NCBI RefSeq assembly: GCF_030283145.1
Contig: NZ_JASNWE010000001.1
Coordinates: 1,673,751-1,737,750 of the forward strand
Length of the DNA stretch: 64,000 nucleotides
Reading direction: 5' to 3'
Source of the DNA: Actinomadura xylanilytica
GTDB taxonomy: Bacteria > Actinomycetota > Actinomycetes > Streptosporangiales > Streptosporangiaceae
Each line of letters opens with the position of its first letter. The first letter of the stretch is position 1. The notes under the pieces were generated by a model. That model did no database searches. It was not told the DNA's origin and saw only the letters and a list, made by a program, of their open reading frames with translations. A program made the position numbers and the translations under genes. This document shows positions 50,675 through 59,706 of this stretch, in pieces.

Positions 50675-52075
50675 ATGGATACCGCGATCATGCTCTTCAC
50701 CCGCGATCTCCGGGTGCACGACCATCCCGCCCTGGCCGCCGCCTGCGAGGCCGCCCGGCACGTCGTGCCCGTGTTCGTGTTCGACGACGTGCTGCTGGCC
50801 GGGGCGCCCAACCGGGCCCGCTTCCTGCTGGACTCGCTCGCTGATCTGCGCGCGTCCCTGCGCGCGCGAGGCGGCGACCTCCTCCTCCGGCGCGGCGATC
50901 CCGTGGTGGAGGCGCTTCGGCTGGCCGAAGAGGCCGGTGCGCAAGGAATCTTCCTGAGCGACGACGTCAGCCGGTACGCGACGCGGCGGCGCACGCGGCT
51001 GGAGCGGGAGGGCGCGCGGCGGCGGATTCGCGTCTCGGTCCATCCGGGGCTGACGGTCGTACCGCCCGGGGACCTCACTCCTGCGGGCGGAGACCACTAC
51101 CGCGTCTTCACGCCCTACTGGCGTGTGTGGAGCGCGGCCCGCTGGCGTCCGATGGCGGACGCCCCGGACCGCGTCGCCCTGCCGTCCCGTTTGTACCTCT
51201 CCCCTAATCACGTCGAGCTGGACGTCATCGCGGAGAAGTTCGCCCGGGACCCGTCGCCGGGCCTCCAGCCGGGGGGCGAGTCCGCCGGACGCGAGCGGAT
51301 GCGGACCTGGCTGCGCGACGGCCTCACCGGCTACGAGGACGGCCACGACGACCTGCCCGGGAACCGGACGTCCCGGCTCAGCCCGTACCTGCGGTTCGGC
51401 TGCCTGTCCCCGCTGGAGCCCGCGGTGGCCGCCAGGGAGCGGACGGGCGGTGAGGCGTTCGTCCGGCAGCTCGCCTGGCGCGACTTCCACCACCAGGTCA
51501 CCGCCGCGTTCCCCGATATCGACCGCGTGGACTACCGGCCCCGCGGCACGGAGTGGAACCAGGACCGGGACGCGCTGGACGCCTGGCGCGAGGGCCGCAC
51601 GGGCTTCCCGATCGTGGACGCGGGGATGCGGCAGCTCCTGCGCGAGGGCTGGATGCACAACCGGGCCAGGATGATCTGCGCCTCGTTCCTCACCCGCGAC
51701 CTGCGCGTCGACTGGCGGCACGGGCTGGCCCACTTCGGCGCGTGGCTCGCCGACGGGGACGTGGCGAACGACGCGGGCAACTGGCAGTGGGTCGCGGGCA
51801 CCGGCAACGACACCCGGCCCAACCGCGTCCTGAACCCGCTGCGGCAGGCCGCCCGCTTCGACCCGGACGGCCGCTACGTGCGCGAGCACGTCCCGGAGCT
51901 GGCGGAGGTGGCCGCCCCCTACGTGCACACCCCCTGGAGGCTCCCGGACGACCTCCGCCTCCGCCTGGGGTATCCGGCGCCGATCGTGGAGCCCCGCTCT
52001 GACGGCGGGCCGCCCGACCTGAGCGGACAGGCGCCGGCGGGCGTCCTCAGCGGGGGGCGTCGCGGAGCTGCGTGA
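50675..52075 (+). CDS. phr: Deoxyribodipyrimidine photolyase (class I CPD type)
   Basis: A 466-residue photolyase. The N-terminal antenna-binding domain begins AIMLFTRDLRVHDHPALAAA; the C-terminal FAD domain has RLSPYLRFGCLSP, the catalytic HNRARMICASFLTRDL, and DVANDAGNWQWVAGTGND. These match the class I CPD photolyase/cryptochrome family. It repairs UV-induced pyrimidine dimers with blue light. The ATG follows GAAGAAGGGACG. Its 3' end overlaps the opposite response-regulator gene by 29 bp. The B12-type MerR gene is divergent. Confidence 0.93.
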   Translation: MDTAIMLFTRDLRVHDHPALAAACEAARHVVPVFVFDDVLLAGAPNRARFLLDSLADLRASLRARGGDLLLRRGDPVVEALRLAEEAGAQGIFLSDDVSRYATRRRTRLEREGARRRIRVSVHPGLTVVPPGDLTPAGGDHYRVFTPYWRVWSAARWRPMADAPDRVALPSRLYLSPNHVELDVIAEKFARDPSPGLQPGGESAGRERMRTWLRDGLTGYEDGHDDLPGNRTSRLSPYLRFGCLSPLEPAVAARERTGGEAFVRQLAWRDFHHQVTAAFPDIDRVDYRPRGTEWNQDRDALDAWREGRTGFPIVDAGMRQLLREGWMHNRARMICASFLTRDLRVDWRHGLAHFGAWLADGDVANDAGNWQWVAGTGNDTRPNRVLNPLRQAARFDPDGRYVREHVPELAEVAAPYVHTPWRLPDDLRLRLGYPAPIVEPRSDGGPPDLSGQAPAGVLSGGRRGAA

Positions 52076-52697
52076 TCACGGCCAGCACCCGGCGGTGGTC
52101 GTCGGCGGTCTGGTAGAGGTCCAGCTTGGTGAAGATCGACCCGACGTGCTTGATCACCGCGGCCTCGGACACGACCAGCGCGCGGGCGATCGCCCCGTTC
52201 GACCGGCCCTCGGCCATTAGCGCGATCACCTCGCGCTCGCGCGCGGTCAGCCGCTCCAGCGGGGAGTCCTCGCGGCGCCGGGCCAGTAGCCGCCGCACCA
52301 CCTCCGGGTCGATCACCGTGCCGCCCGCGGCGACCCGCTCGAGCGCGTCGACGAACTCGGCGACCTCGCCGACCCGGTCCTTCAGCAGGTACCCGACACC
52401 GCCGCCGGTCTGGAGCAGGTCGGAGGCGTACGACTGCTCGACGTACTGCGACAGCACCAGGATCGGCAGCTCCGGGCGGGCGGCGCGCAGCGCGAGCGCG
52501 GCGCGCAGCCCCTCATCGCGGAACCCCGGCGGCATCCGCACGTCGGTGACGACGATGTCGGGCCGGTGCTCGGCGACGGCGGCGGCCAGGCCGGGCGCGT
52601 CCTCCACCGCGGCGACGACCTCGTGGTCGAAGCGGGCCAGGATCTGGCCGAGCCCCTCCCGCAGCAGCACCGAGTCCTCGGCGATCACGACTCGCAT
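52047..52697 (-). CDS. NarL-family response regulator
   Basis: A 216-residue regulator. The receiver domain begins MRVVIAEDSVLLREGL, with phospho-acceptor in IVVTDVRMPPG and Lys in YLLKDRVGE. The LuxR/NarL HTH is LTAREREVIALMAEGRSNGAI followed by ARALVVSEAAVIKHVGSIF. It starts 13 bp inside the upstream kinase gene, so they are one operon. Its end overlaps photolyase antisense by 29 bp. Targets unknown. Confidence 0.93.
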   Translation of the reverse strand: MRVVIAEDSVLLREGLGQILARFDHEVVAAVEDAPGLAAAVAEHRPDIVVTDVRMPPGFRDEGLRAALALRAARPELPILVLSQYVEQSYASDLLQTGGGVGYLLKDRVGEVAEFVDALERVAAGGTVIDPEVVRRLLARRREDSPLERLTAREREVIALMAEGRSNGAIARALVVSEAAVIKHVGSIFTKLDLYQTADDHRRVLAVITQLRDAPR

Positions 52698-53983
52698 GGG
52701 ATCTCCACCCGCAGGATCGTAGGGCCACCGGGCGGGCTCGACAGCCGCACGGTTCCGTCGTAGACGGCGACGCGGTCGGCGAGGCCCTGGAGGCCGCTGC
52801 CCGCCGACACCCGCGCGCCGCCGGAGCCGTCGTCGCGGATCTCCAGTACGAGCGTCCGCCCGTCCGTCCGGGCCGTCACCCGGGCGGCCGACGCGCCGCT
52901 GTGCTTGGCCACGTTGGCGAGGGCCTCGGCGATGACGAAGTACGCCGCCGACTCGACGCCCTCGGGGGGCCGGGCGGGCAGCCGGGCGTCCACCTCGACC
53001 CGGACCGGCGACCGTTCGGCCAGGGACTCCACCGCGGCGTGCAGGCCCCGGTCGGTCAGCACCGACGGGTGGATGCCGCGGACCAGGTCGCGCAGCTCCG
53101 CCAGCGCGGCCCGCGCCTCGTCCTGCGCGCGTTCGACCAGTTCGCCCGCCGAGCCGTCCAGCCGGGCCAGCCCGAGCGTCATGATCAGCCCGGTCAGCCG
53201 CTGCTGGGCGCCGTCGTGCAGGTCGCGCTCGATGCGGCGCCGCTCGATCTCGAAGGCGTCGGCCAGCCGGGCGCGGGACGCGCGCACCTCGACGAGCCGC
53301 TCGCCGAGCTCCTCGGCCACCGGCCGGACGAGCAGGGCGCGGGCGAGCGCGGCGCGCGCCCCGGCCAGCGCGGTGACGGCGTAGAACGCGACCACGGCCA
53401 TGAGCGCACCCGCCACGGCGACGGGCCACGCCTCCCCCGGGGTGTCGACCGTGACGCCCGGCCCGTACATGATCTGGTCGCCGTTCCCGACGAGCGCCGG
53501 CGCCGACACCTGGACGAACGCGCCGACGAAGAAGGTGAACGGGACGACCAGATCCACCACGGAGAGCAGCGCCGCCAGCAGCGCGTACCCGAGCTCCCGC
53601 CAGGTGGCGGTCTCCCGCAGCCGCAACCGCAACCAGGAGCGCAGCCCCGGACGGTCCGCGCGGTCCGCGCGGTCCACGCCGAGGTGCGGGGACGGCGCCG
53701 GGCGGCGGTCCATCAGGCCCAGGCGGCGGCGTTCGACGGCGGCGAACGCGATCGCCGACAGCGGGACGCAGAGCAGCAGCGCTATACCGATCCCGACCGG
53801 GATCAGCAGCGTCCCGACGATGACCAGCAGGATGGCCGTCAGCAGCCACACCGTCCCGACGACGGGTCCGGTGACCACGTACACGAGCGCGCGCCAGGGC
53901 CAGGCGGAGAACAGGAACCGCAGCGGGTTGCCCGCCATCGCCCGCCACACCGTGGGACGAGCGGATCCGGTCGCCGCGCTCAT
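52685..53983 (-). CDS. DesK/NarX-type sensor histidine kinase
   Basis: A 432-residue membrane kinase. Four or more hydrophobic segments (about 25-75 and 130-215) are followed by the HisKA_3 dimer region with IERDLHDGAQQRLTGLI (phospho-acceptor His) and a HATPase domain with EALANVAKHSGA and GSGLQGLADRVAVYDG. A Sensor/putative DUF-type membrane domain is likely, signal unknown. It overlaps the response-regulator gene by 13 bp and starts at ATG 53983. Confidence 0.92.
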   Translation of the reverse strand: MSAATGSARPTVWRAMAGNPLRFLFSAWPWRALVYVVTGPVVGTVWLLTAILLVIVGTLLIPVGIGIALLLCVPLSAIAFAAVERRRLGLMDRRPAPSPHLGVDRADRADRPGLRSWLRLRLRETATWRELGYALLAALLSVVDLVVPFTFFVGAFVQVSAPALVGNGDQIMYGPGVTVDTPGEAWPVAVAGALMAVVAFYAVTALAGARAALARALLVRPVAEELGERLVEVRASRARLADAFEIERRRIERDLHDGAQQRLTGLIMTLGLARLDGSAGELVERAQDEARAALAELRDLVRGIHPSVLTDRGLHAAVESLAERSPVRVEVDARLPARPPEGVESAAYFVIAEALANVAKHSGASAARVTARTDGRTLVLEIRDDGSGGARVSAGSGLQGLADRVAVYDGTVRLSSPPGGPTILRVEIPCES

Positions 53984-54059
53984 GCCCCGACCGTACTGGA
54001 CGCGTCGCGCAGCAAGTCACGAAGGCGCTGGTAGGAGCGGTCCCAGCTCCAGGTGGTGA

Positions 54060-55277
54060 TCAGGCAACGAGGCACAGGCGCGTCTCCTCCCGACGCCCGC
54101 CGTACGCACGTGCGCGCGTCGCGAGGACGGCCCAGGCCGCCAGGACGGCCGGGTACACGAGGTAGCCCCATCGCGTCGCGGGCATCAGCGCGGCGGCCAC
54201 CAGCAGCCCCGCCGCGATCCGGAACGCGGCGGCGCGCACGTCGAGGGGCGGACGCGCCAGCAGCCAGGCGCCCATGGCGACCGCGGCCAGCCCGAGCGCG
54301 ACCACCGCGACGGCGTGCCCGGACGGCCCGAGGTCGGCGAGCAGCCGTCCGGGCAGCGGGCTGGCGGCCGGTGACGCGACCCCGGCCAGCCCCAGCGGGA
54401 ACCGCACGGCGTTCTCCATGAACCCCGCCGGATCGACCAGCGCCGGAAGCCCCACCCCCAGCGCGACCAGGCCCGCCGCGGCCGTCCCGTACCGCCGGGC
54501 CCCCGTCCCCCGCACCGCGATCAGGACGAGGCAGACGATCAATGCGGGCCACGCGGTGGCCTTCAGCGTCGCCGCGACGCCGAGCGCCACGCCCGCCGCC
54601 CCGGGACGGTCCCGGGCCGCCAGCGCGAGCCCCAGGCAGACCAGCCCGATCACTGGCAGGTCGTCCCCGCCGACCACCAGCGGCAACGCCACCAGCGGCG
54701 ACGCGACCAGCACCGTCAGCGGCCCCAGCACGGGACGGCCTCGCAGCAGCCACCCGCTCAGCCCCAGAGACACCGCCAGCACCGCGCCGAACAGCAGCCG
54801 CGGATCAACACCCGGCAGCCCGAGCAACGCCATGCCAGGGAGGTACGGGTTGTACGCCTCGTAGCCGCCACCGCCCAGCCCGGCCGGACCCAGGTAGGGC
54901 GTTCCGTGCTCCAGCAGACGCGCCCCCGCACGCTCGACGACCCACACCTCGGGCTGTGCCTGCCCGGCTGCGACCAGCACCCCCAGCGGCAGCAGCACAG
55001 CTCCGCCCAGGACCAGCGCGGCCAGCGCGCCCCGGTACCGGCGTCCCCAGGGCAGCAGCGCCACGACCGCGCCCGCTCCGTAGACCACCGCCGCGATCCG
55101 TCCCCACTCCCGGTGCGGGCCGAGGTCGGTCACGACGGCGGTCACGGCCGCGAAGACGGCGGACGCCCCATAGACGGCGGGCACGACGCGGACGGCTGGG
55201 GCGCGCCCGCCCAGGAATCGGAGCACGCGCCGCGAAACCGGAGCGCCGCGGAGCGCCGAGAGGGTCTGCATGGTCAT
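54060..55277 (-). CDS. Polytopic membrane protein, GT87/DUF2029-like glycosyltransferase
   Basis: A 405-residue protein with about nine to ten hydrophobic helices. A first outside loop has WVVERAGARLLEHGTPYLGP and GYEAYNPYLPGMALLGLPGV, where the acidic and aromatic residues resemble the active-site loop of GT-C mannosyltransferases; TLKATAWPALIVCLVLI and FPLGLAGVASPAASPLPG occur later. It likely uses polyprenyl-linked sugars. The family call is tentative. Start ATG at 55277. Gap of 76 bp to the kinase gene. Confidence 0.72.
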   Translation of the reverse strand: MTMQTLSALRGAPVSRRVLRFLGGRAPAVRVVPAVYGASAVFAAVTAVVTDLGPHREWGRIAAVVYGAGAVVALLPWGRRYRGALAALVLGGAVLLPLGVLVAAGQAQPEVWVVERAGARLLEHGTPYLGPAGLGGGGYEAYNPYLPGMALLGLPGVDPRLLFGAVLAVSLGLSGWLLRGRPVLGPLTVLVASPLVALPLVVGGDDLPVIGLVCLGLALAARDRPGAAGVALGVAATLKATAWPALIVCLVLIAVRGTGARRYGTAAAGLVALGVGLPALVDPAGFMENAVRFPLGLAGVASPAASPLPGRLLADLGPSGHAVAVVALGLAAVAMGAWLLARPPLDVRAAAFRIAAGLLVAAALMPATRWGYLVYPAVLAAWAVLATRARAYGGRREETRLCLVA

Positions 55278-55377
55278 GGGTCAAGGCAACCGCCGCAGGG
55301 CGCGCGGATCAGTAGATCGGACCGCCGACTTGGAGGTAGACCCAGCCCTACCCCGCGCCGCGTTAGCATCGCCGATC

Positions 55378-56040
55378 ATGACCGACCCCTCCCACCTGAA
55401 CACGACCCGCGCGTTCTACGACGCCGTGGTCGACGACTACGCCGCACGCTTCAAGACCGTGCTCGACTACGACCCGCTCGCCCGCGCGATGCTCACCGCC
55501 TTCGCCGAGACCGTGCGCGCCGCCGGCGCCGGTCCGGTCGCCGATCTCGGCTCCGGCCCCGGCCTCGTCACGGCGTTCCTGCACTCCCTCGGGCTGGACG
55601 TCTCCGGCCTCGACCTGTCCCCGGCGATGGTCGAGCTGGCCCGCCGCGATCACCCGGGCCTGCGGTTCGACGAGGGCTCGATGACCGATCTGGACATCCC
55701 GGACGGCACCCTCGCCGGCGTCGTCGCCTGGTACTCGATCATCCACACCCCGGCCGAGCTGCTGCCGGACGTGTTCGCCGGGTTCCACCGGGTGCTGGCC
55801 CCCGGCGGCCACCTGCTGGTCGCCTTCCAGGTCGGCGACGAGCCGCTGCGCCTGGAGAAGCCCTTCGGCCACCCGGTGTCGCTCGACTTCCGCCGGCTGT
55901 CCCTCGACCACGTCGCCGACCTGCTGGGCCGGGCCGGCTTCGCCATGACCAGCCGGACGCTGCGGGAGACTCCGGAATCCGAGCTGTCCTCGCAGGTCCC
56001 GCAGGGCTACCTCATGGCCCGCAAGCCGCCCGCTTCCTAG
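55378..56040 (+). CDS. Class I SAM-dependent methyltransferase
   Basis: A 220-residue methyltransferase. Motif I is VADLGSGPGLVTAFL, motif II region LDVSGLDLSPAMVELAR, then FDEGSMTDLDIPDGTLAGV and the post-motif HRVLAPGGHLLVAFQVG. The substrate cannot be told. ATG at 55378 is used. It is divergent from the glycosyltransferase and no partner gene follows directly. Confidence 0.88.
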   Translation: MTDPSHLNTTRAFYDAVVDDYAARFKTVLDYDPLARAMLTAFAETVRAAGAGPVADLGSGPGLVTAFLHSLGLDVSGLDLSPAMVELARRDHPGLRFDEGSMTDLDIPDGTLAGVVAWYSIIHTPAELLPDVFAGFHRVLAPGGHLLVAFQVGDEPLRLEKPFGHPVSLDFRRLSLDHVADLLGRAGFAMTSRTLRETPESELSSQVPQGYLMARKPPAS

Positions 56041-56058
56041 GGCGTGTTTCCAACGCCC
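56040..56058 (+). terminator. Short hairpin after the methyltransferase
   Basis: GGGCGT-GTTTCCA-ACGCCC (56040-56058) begins at the last base of the stop codon. The rest of the gap to 56296 contains only GC-rich repeats of CTCGC/GCGAG-like words and no gene. Confidence 0.5.
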
Positions 56059-56296
56059 GGCCCGGCGTCCTCGCCTAGGGCTCGGACGCCGACCGTGCTT
56101 GGGCGAGCGCTGCATCGCTTCGCGATCTGGCCGGTTCGGCTCGCCTTCGGCTTCGCCTCACCGGCCAGGTAGCGCGCTCGCGCGACAGCCGAGGACTTTG
56201 AGACAGGCCTCCCGTTCCGGGGTGGGGCTGGCCCTACCCCGGGTCCTCCGGGTCGCGCCAATGCCCTGGGGGGCGGCGCGGCGGTTGGCTTGAGGC

Positions 56297-57061
56297 ATGA
56301 CACAGACAACCGCCGCACCGCCGTCCGGGCAGGTACTGGAGCACGTCGCCACGGCGTCCGACCTGACCAGGTCCTACGGGCACGGTGACGGGACGGTCGC
56401 CGCGCTGCGGGGCGTCTCGGCGGCCTTCGCCCGCGGGCAGTTCACCGCGATCATGGGGCCGTCCGGGTCCGGCAAGTCCACCTTCCTGCACTGCATGGCC
56501 GGGCTGGACACCGTGACGTCCGGCTCGGTGGTGATCGGCGGCGTGGACATCACCACGCTGAGCCGCACCCGGCTCACCAGGCTGCGCCGGGACCGGCTCG
56601 GGTTCGTCTTCCAGTCGTTCAACCTGCTGCCGATGCTGACCGCCGAGGAGAACATCCGGCTCACCGGCCGGCTCGGCGGGCGCCGCGCCGACCGCGAGTG
56701 GTTCGACACCATCGTGGACGCCCTCGGCCTGCGCGAACGCCTCTCGCACCGTCCGGCCGAGATGTCGGGCGGGCAGCAGCAGCGCGTCGCGGTGGCGCGG
56801 GCGCTGCTGACCCGTCCCGAGGTCCTCTTCGCGGACGAGCCGACCGGCAACCTCGACTCGCGCGCGGGCGCGGAGGTGCTCGGCTTCCTGCGCACCGCCG
56901 TCGACACCTACCGGCAGACCGTGGTCATGGTGACGCACGACCCGGTGGCCGCCGCCTACGCCGACCGGGTGCTGTTCCTGGCGGACGGCCGGATCGTCAC
57001 CGAGCTCGGGGACCCCACCATCGACGGCGTCCACGCGCTCATGCGCCGGATGGAGGGCTGA
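56297..57061 (+). CDS. ABC transporter ATPase (LolD/MacB type)
   Basis: A 254-residue ATPase. Walker A is MGPSGSGKSTFLHCMAGLD, Q-loop VFQSFNLLPMLTAEEN, signature EMSGGQQQRVAVARAL, Walker B VLFADEPTGNLDS, and H-loop MVTHDP. It energises the FtsX-type permease that follows 5 bp later. MacB/LolCDE-like systems drive movement of lipids, lipoproteins or peptides by mechanotransmission rather than transport through a channel. A possible substrate is not evident. Confidence 0.94.
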   Translation: MTQTTAAPPSGQVLEHVATASDLTRSYGHGDGTVAALRGVSAAFARGQFTAIMGPSGSGKSTFLHCMAGLDTVTSGSVVIGGVDITTLSRTRLTRLRRDRLGFVFQSFNLLPMLTAEENIRLTGRLGGRRADREWFDTIVDALGLRERLSHRPAEMSGGQQQRVAVARALLTRPEVLFADEPTGNLDSRAGAEVLGFLRTAVDTYRQTVVMVTHDPVAAAYADRVLFLADGRIVTELGDPTIDGVHALMRRMEG

Positions 57062-57066
57062 GCGGC

Positions 57067-59652
57067 ATGTGGCTCATCGCACGGCGCTCGTTCACCGAAG
57101 GGTGGATGCGGCTCGTCGCCACACTGCTGGCGGCCGTGTTCTCGATCGCGCTGATCGCGGGATCGCTCCAGTTCACGCTGCGCGCCCAGCAGGCCGTCGC
57201 GGGCAGCGACGCCAGCGAGTACTCCCGCGCGGACGTGCTGGTCCAGGGCGGCACCGTCGACCCCGACGACGTGGACGGCCCGCCGGACGGCCGGATCCGG
57301 CTCGACCGGGTGGCCGGACGGCCCGGGGTCGCCGCCGTGGCCGGGGACGCGATGGTCCAGGTCACCGCCACCGGGACCGACGGCAAGACGATCATGCCGC
57401 CGGCCGGGGCCGGCACGACCCTGCGGCCGTGGGTGCAGGACCCCCGGCTGAACCCGTACGAACTGGAGTCGGGCCGCGCCCCGTCCGCCGACGGCGAGGT
57501 CGCCGTCGTGCGGCACCTGGCCCGCGCCGGGCACCTGGACGTCGGGTCGACCACCCAGGTGCTGATGCCCCGCCGGACCGGCGCGATGAAGGTCGTCGGG
57601 ATCGTCACCGTGCAGGGGCACGGTGCCGTGGCGGCCGGCGACCTGCTGCTCGCGCCGCCCGAGACCGTCCGGCGGGCCGCCGGGCTGCCCGCCGGCACCT
57701 GGCAGGCCGTCTGGGTGAAGGCCGCGCCGGGCGTCCCGGAGGCCCGGCTCCGCGCCGGCCTCCACCGCCACCTGGGCGGCGCCGCGACCGTGCGGAGCGC
57801 GGCGAAGGTGCGGAGCACGCAGTCCGACAACCTGAGCAGCGACAGCGCCTCGCTCGGCGGCGTCATCGCGATGCTGTCCTCCGTCGCGGTGTTCGTCGGC
57901 CTGTTCGTCGTGGCCAACACCTTCGGCACCCTGGTCCGGCAGCGCACCCGAAGGCTGGCGCTGCTCAGCGCGATCGGCGCCACCCCGCGGCAGATCAAAC
58001 GGCTGATCCGGCTGGAGGCGCTCGGCCTCGGCGTGGTCGCCTCGATCGGCGGGGTGCTCCTCGGCTACCCCGTGTCGGGACTGCTCACCACCCTGTTCGC
58101 GCAGGACGGCTTCGACATCTCCGCCGCCGACGCCCAGTTCGGCTGGGTCGCGCTGGCGGTCCCGGCCGCCGCCGGCATCCTGGTCACCCAGCTCGCCGCC
58201 TGGCGCGCGGCCCGCCGCGCCGCCGGGATCTCCCCCATGCAGGCGCTCCGGGCGACGTCCGACGGCGGGACGGGCCGCGCCTGGCCCCGGCTGCTCGGCG
58301 CGGCGGGCGTGTTCGCGCTCGCGCTGATGTTCTACGGCGCGGTGTTCGCGATCAGGTCCGAGGAGCCGCCCGGCCCCGACCGCACCGTGGCGGTCGCGAT
58401 GATGATCCTGCTCGGCTCGATGGTCGCGGTGTCCGGCCTGGCGGTCCTCGCCCCGTTCTTCGTCGGTCCGCTCGGCGGCCTAGTCGGACGGGCCGGGACG
58501 GCGGTCAGCGGGGAGGCCGGGCGGCTCGCCCGCGCCACCATCACCCGCAGCCCCCACCGGGTCTCCTCCGCCGCGTCCTCGCTGATGCTCGGTGTGGCCC
58601 TGGTCCTCGCGCCCGCGCTGATCGTGATGTCGGCCGACGCGCGCTTCGAGGAGACCGGGACCCGGGTGATGGCCGCCGACCACGCGATCGCCGCCACCGG
58701 CAAGACGGCCGACGGCGCCGCGCCGCTCTCCCCGGACGCCGAGGCCAAGGTCAAGGCCGCGCCCGGCGTCGCGCACGCGACCGCGCTCACGTCCGCCTCG
58801 GTGAAGCTCGTCTCCCCGGAGCCGCCCCGCCTCATCCCCGACGAGGCGCCCGCGCCCGTCTACCTGACCCTGACCGGCGCCGACCCGGCCGCGCTGCCCT
58901 CGGTGCTGAAGCTGGGCGGGCGGCCCCTCGTCCTCGGCCCCGGGCAGATCGGGCTGAGCGGCACCGTGATGCGGGCCAACAAGATCAAGCGGGGGCAGCG
59001 GGTCGTCGTGCGCGGCGCGCGCGGACGGGTCGCACTCACCGTCGCCGGGGGCTACCACGACCCGTCCCACCTGTTCGCCGACCAGGGGCTGGTCGCGCCC
59101 GCCACGATGGACCGGCTCGACCCCGCCGCGCCGGTCCGGACGGTGCTGGTCCGCGGCGGCGGCGAGGCCGCGCTGAACGCGGCGATCGCCGGGGTGCCCG
59201 GCGCGGAGGTCGTCGACCGGGCCGCCTACGTGAAGACGGCCGCCGGGTCGATGACCAAGGGCCTGCGGGTCGTCTACGGCTTCATCGCGATGGCGCTGGT
59301 GCTCGCCCTGTTCGGCATGGCCACCACCGTGTCGATGAGCGTCGCCGAGCGGACCCGGGAGTTCGGGCTGCTCGGCGCGGTCGGCGCGACCGCCGCCCAG
59401 ATCCGCTCGATCGTCCGCTGGGAGGCCGCGACCGTGGTGCTGCTCGGGACGCTGCTCGGCCTCGGCTCGGCGGTCGGCACCGTCGTGGGGATCCACGTGG
59501 CGTCGGGCAGCTCCTTCCTGCGGCCGAACGCACCGTGGTGGGTGTTCGCCCTGGTCGCGGTGGGTGCCGCGGCCGTGACGCTGGCCACCTCGGCCCTGCC
59601 CGCCCGCCGCGCCTCGACCGTCCCGGTGCTGGAGGCCGCCAAGGCCGAGTGA
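57067..59652 (+). CDS. FtsX-like ABC transporter permease
   Basis: An 861-residue permease with two FtsX-type halves. Each half has one N-terminal helix, a large outside domain and three C-terminal helices: LVATLLAAVFSIALIAGSLQF and VAVFVGLFVVANTFGTLVRQ, then FIAMALVLALFGMATTVSMSV and WWVFALVAVGAAAVTLATSA. LLSAIGATPRQIKRLIRLEAL and LLGAVGATAAQIRSIVRWEA are the coupling loops facing the ATPase. ATG at 57067 follows the ATPase stop by 5 bp. The frame is open upstream inside the ATPase gene but that part is not a protein. Confidence 0.9.
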   Translation: MWLIARRSFTEGWMRLVATLLAAVFSIALIAGSLQFTLRAQQAVAGSDASEYSRADVLVQGGTVDPDDVDGPPDGRIRLDRVAGRPGVAAVAGDAMVQVTATGTDGKTIMPPAGAGTTLRPWVQDPRLNPYELESGRAPSADGEVAVVRHLARAGHLDVGSTTQVLMPRRTGAMKVVGIVTVQGHGAVAAGDLLLAPPETVRRAAGLPAGTWQAVWVKAAPGVPEARLRAGLHRHLGGAATVRSAAKVRSTQSDNLSSDSASLGGVIAMLSSVAVFVGLFVVANTFGTLVRQRTRRLALLSAIGATPRQIKRLIRLEALGLGVVASIGGVLLGYPVSGLLTTLFAQDGFDISAADAQFGWVALAVPAAAGILVTQLAAWRAARRAAGISPMQALRATSDGGTGRAWPRLLGAAGVFALALMFYGAVFAIRSEEPPGPDRTVAVAMMILLGSMVAVSGLAVLAPFFVGPLGGLVGRAGTAVSGEAGRLARATITRSPHRVSSAASSLMLGVALVLAPALIVMSADARFEETGTRVMAADHAIAATGKTADGAAPLSPDAEAKVKAAPGVAHATALTSASVKLVSPEPPRLIPDEAPAPVYLTLTGADPAALPSVLKLGGRPLVLGPGQIGLSGTVMRANKIKRGQRVVVRGARGRVALTVAGGYHDPSHLFADQGLVAPATMDRLDPAAPVRTVLVRGGGEAALNAAIAGVPGAEVVDRAAYVKTAAGSMTKGLRVVYGFIAMALVLALFGMATTVSMSVAERTREFGLLGAVGATAAQIRSIVRWEAATVVLLGTLLGLGSAVGTVVGIHVASGSSFLRPNAPWWVFALVAVGAAAVTLATSALPARRASTVPVLEAAKAE

Positions 59653-59706
59653 GACCGGGTGACATCCGGGTCGGCGGCAGGCGCCTGGTCAGGGGCAGGC
59701 GCGTGG

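Noticed and set aside
49580..51928. A 782-codon minus frame fusing the MerR/B12 gene to sequence antisense to photolyase
   Set aside because: The upstream part has no recognisable domain and opposes a clear photolyase; GTG at 50512 has a proper ribosome binding site and gives a normal MerR start.
47836..59652. Genomic island carried by an integrase
   Set aside because: No integrase, tRNA, attachment repeat or change of base composition was seen; only the synteny break supports insertion.
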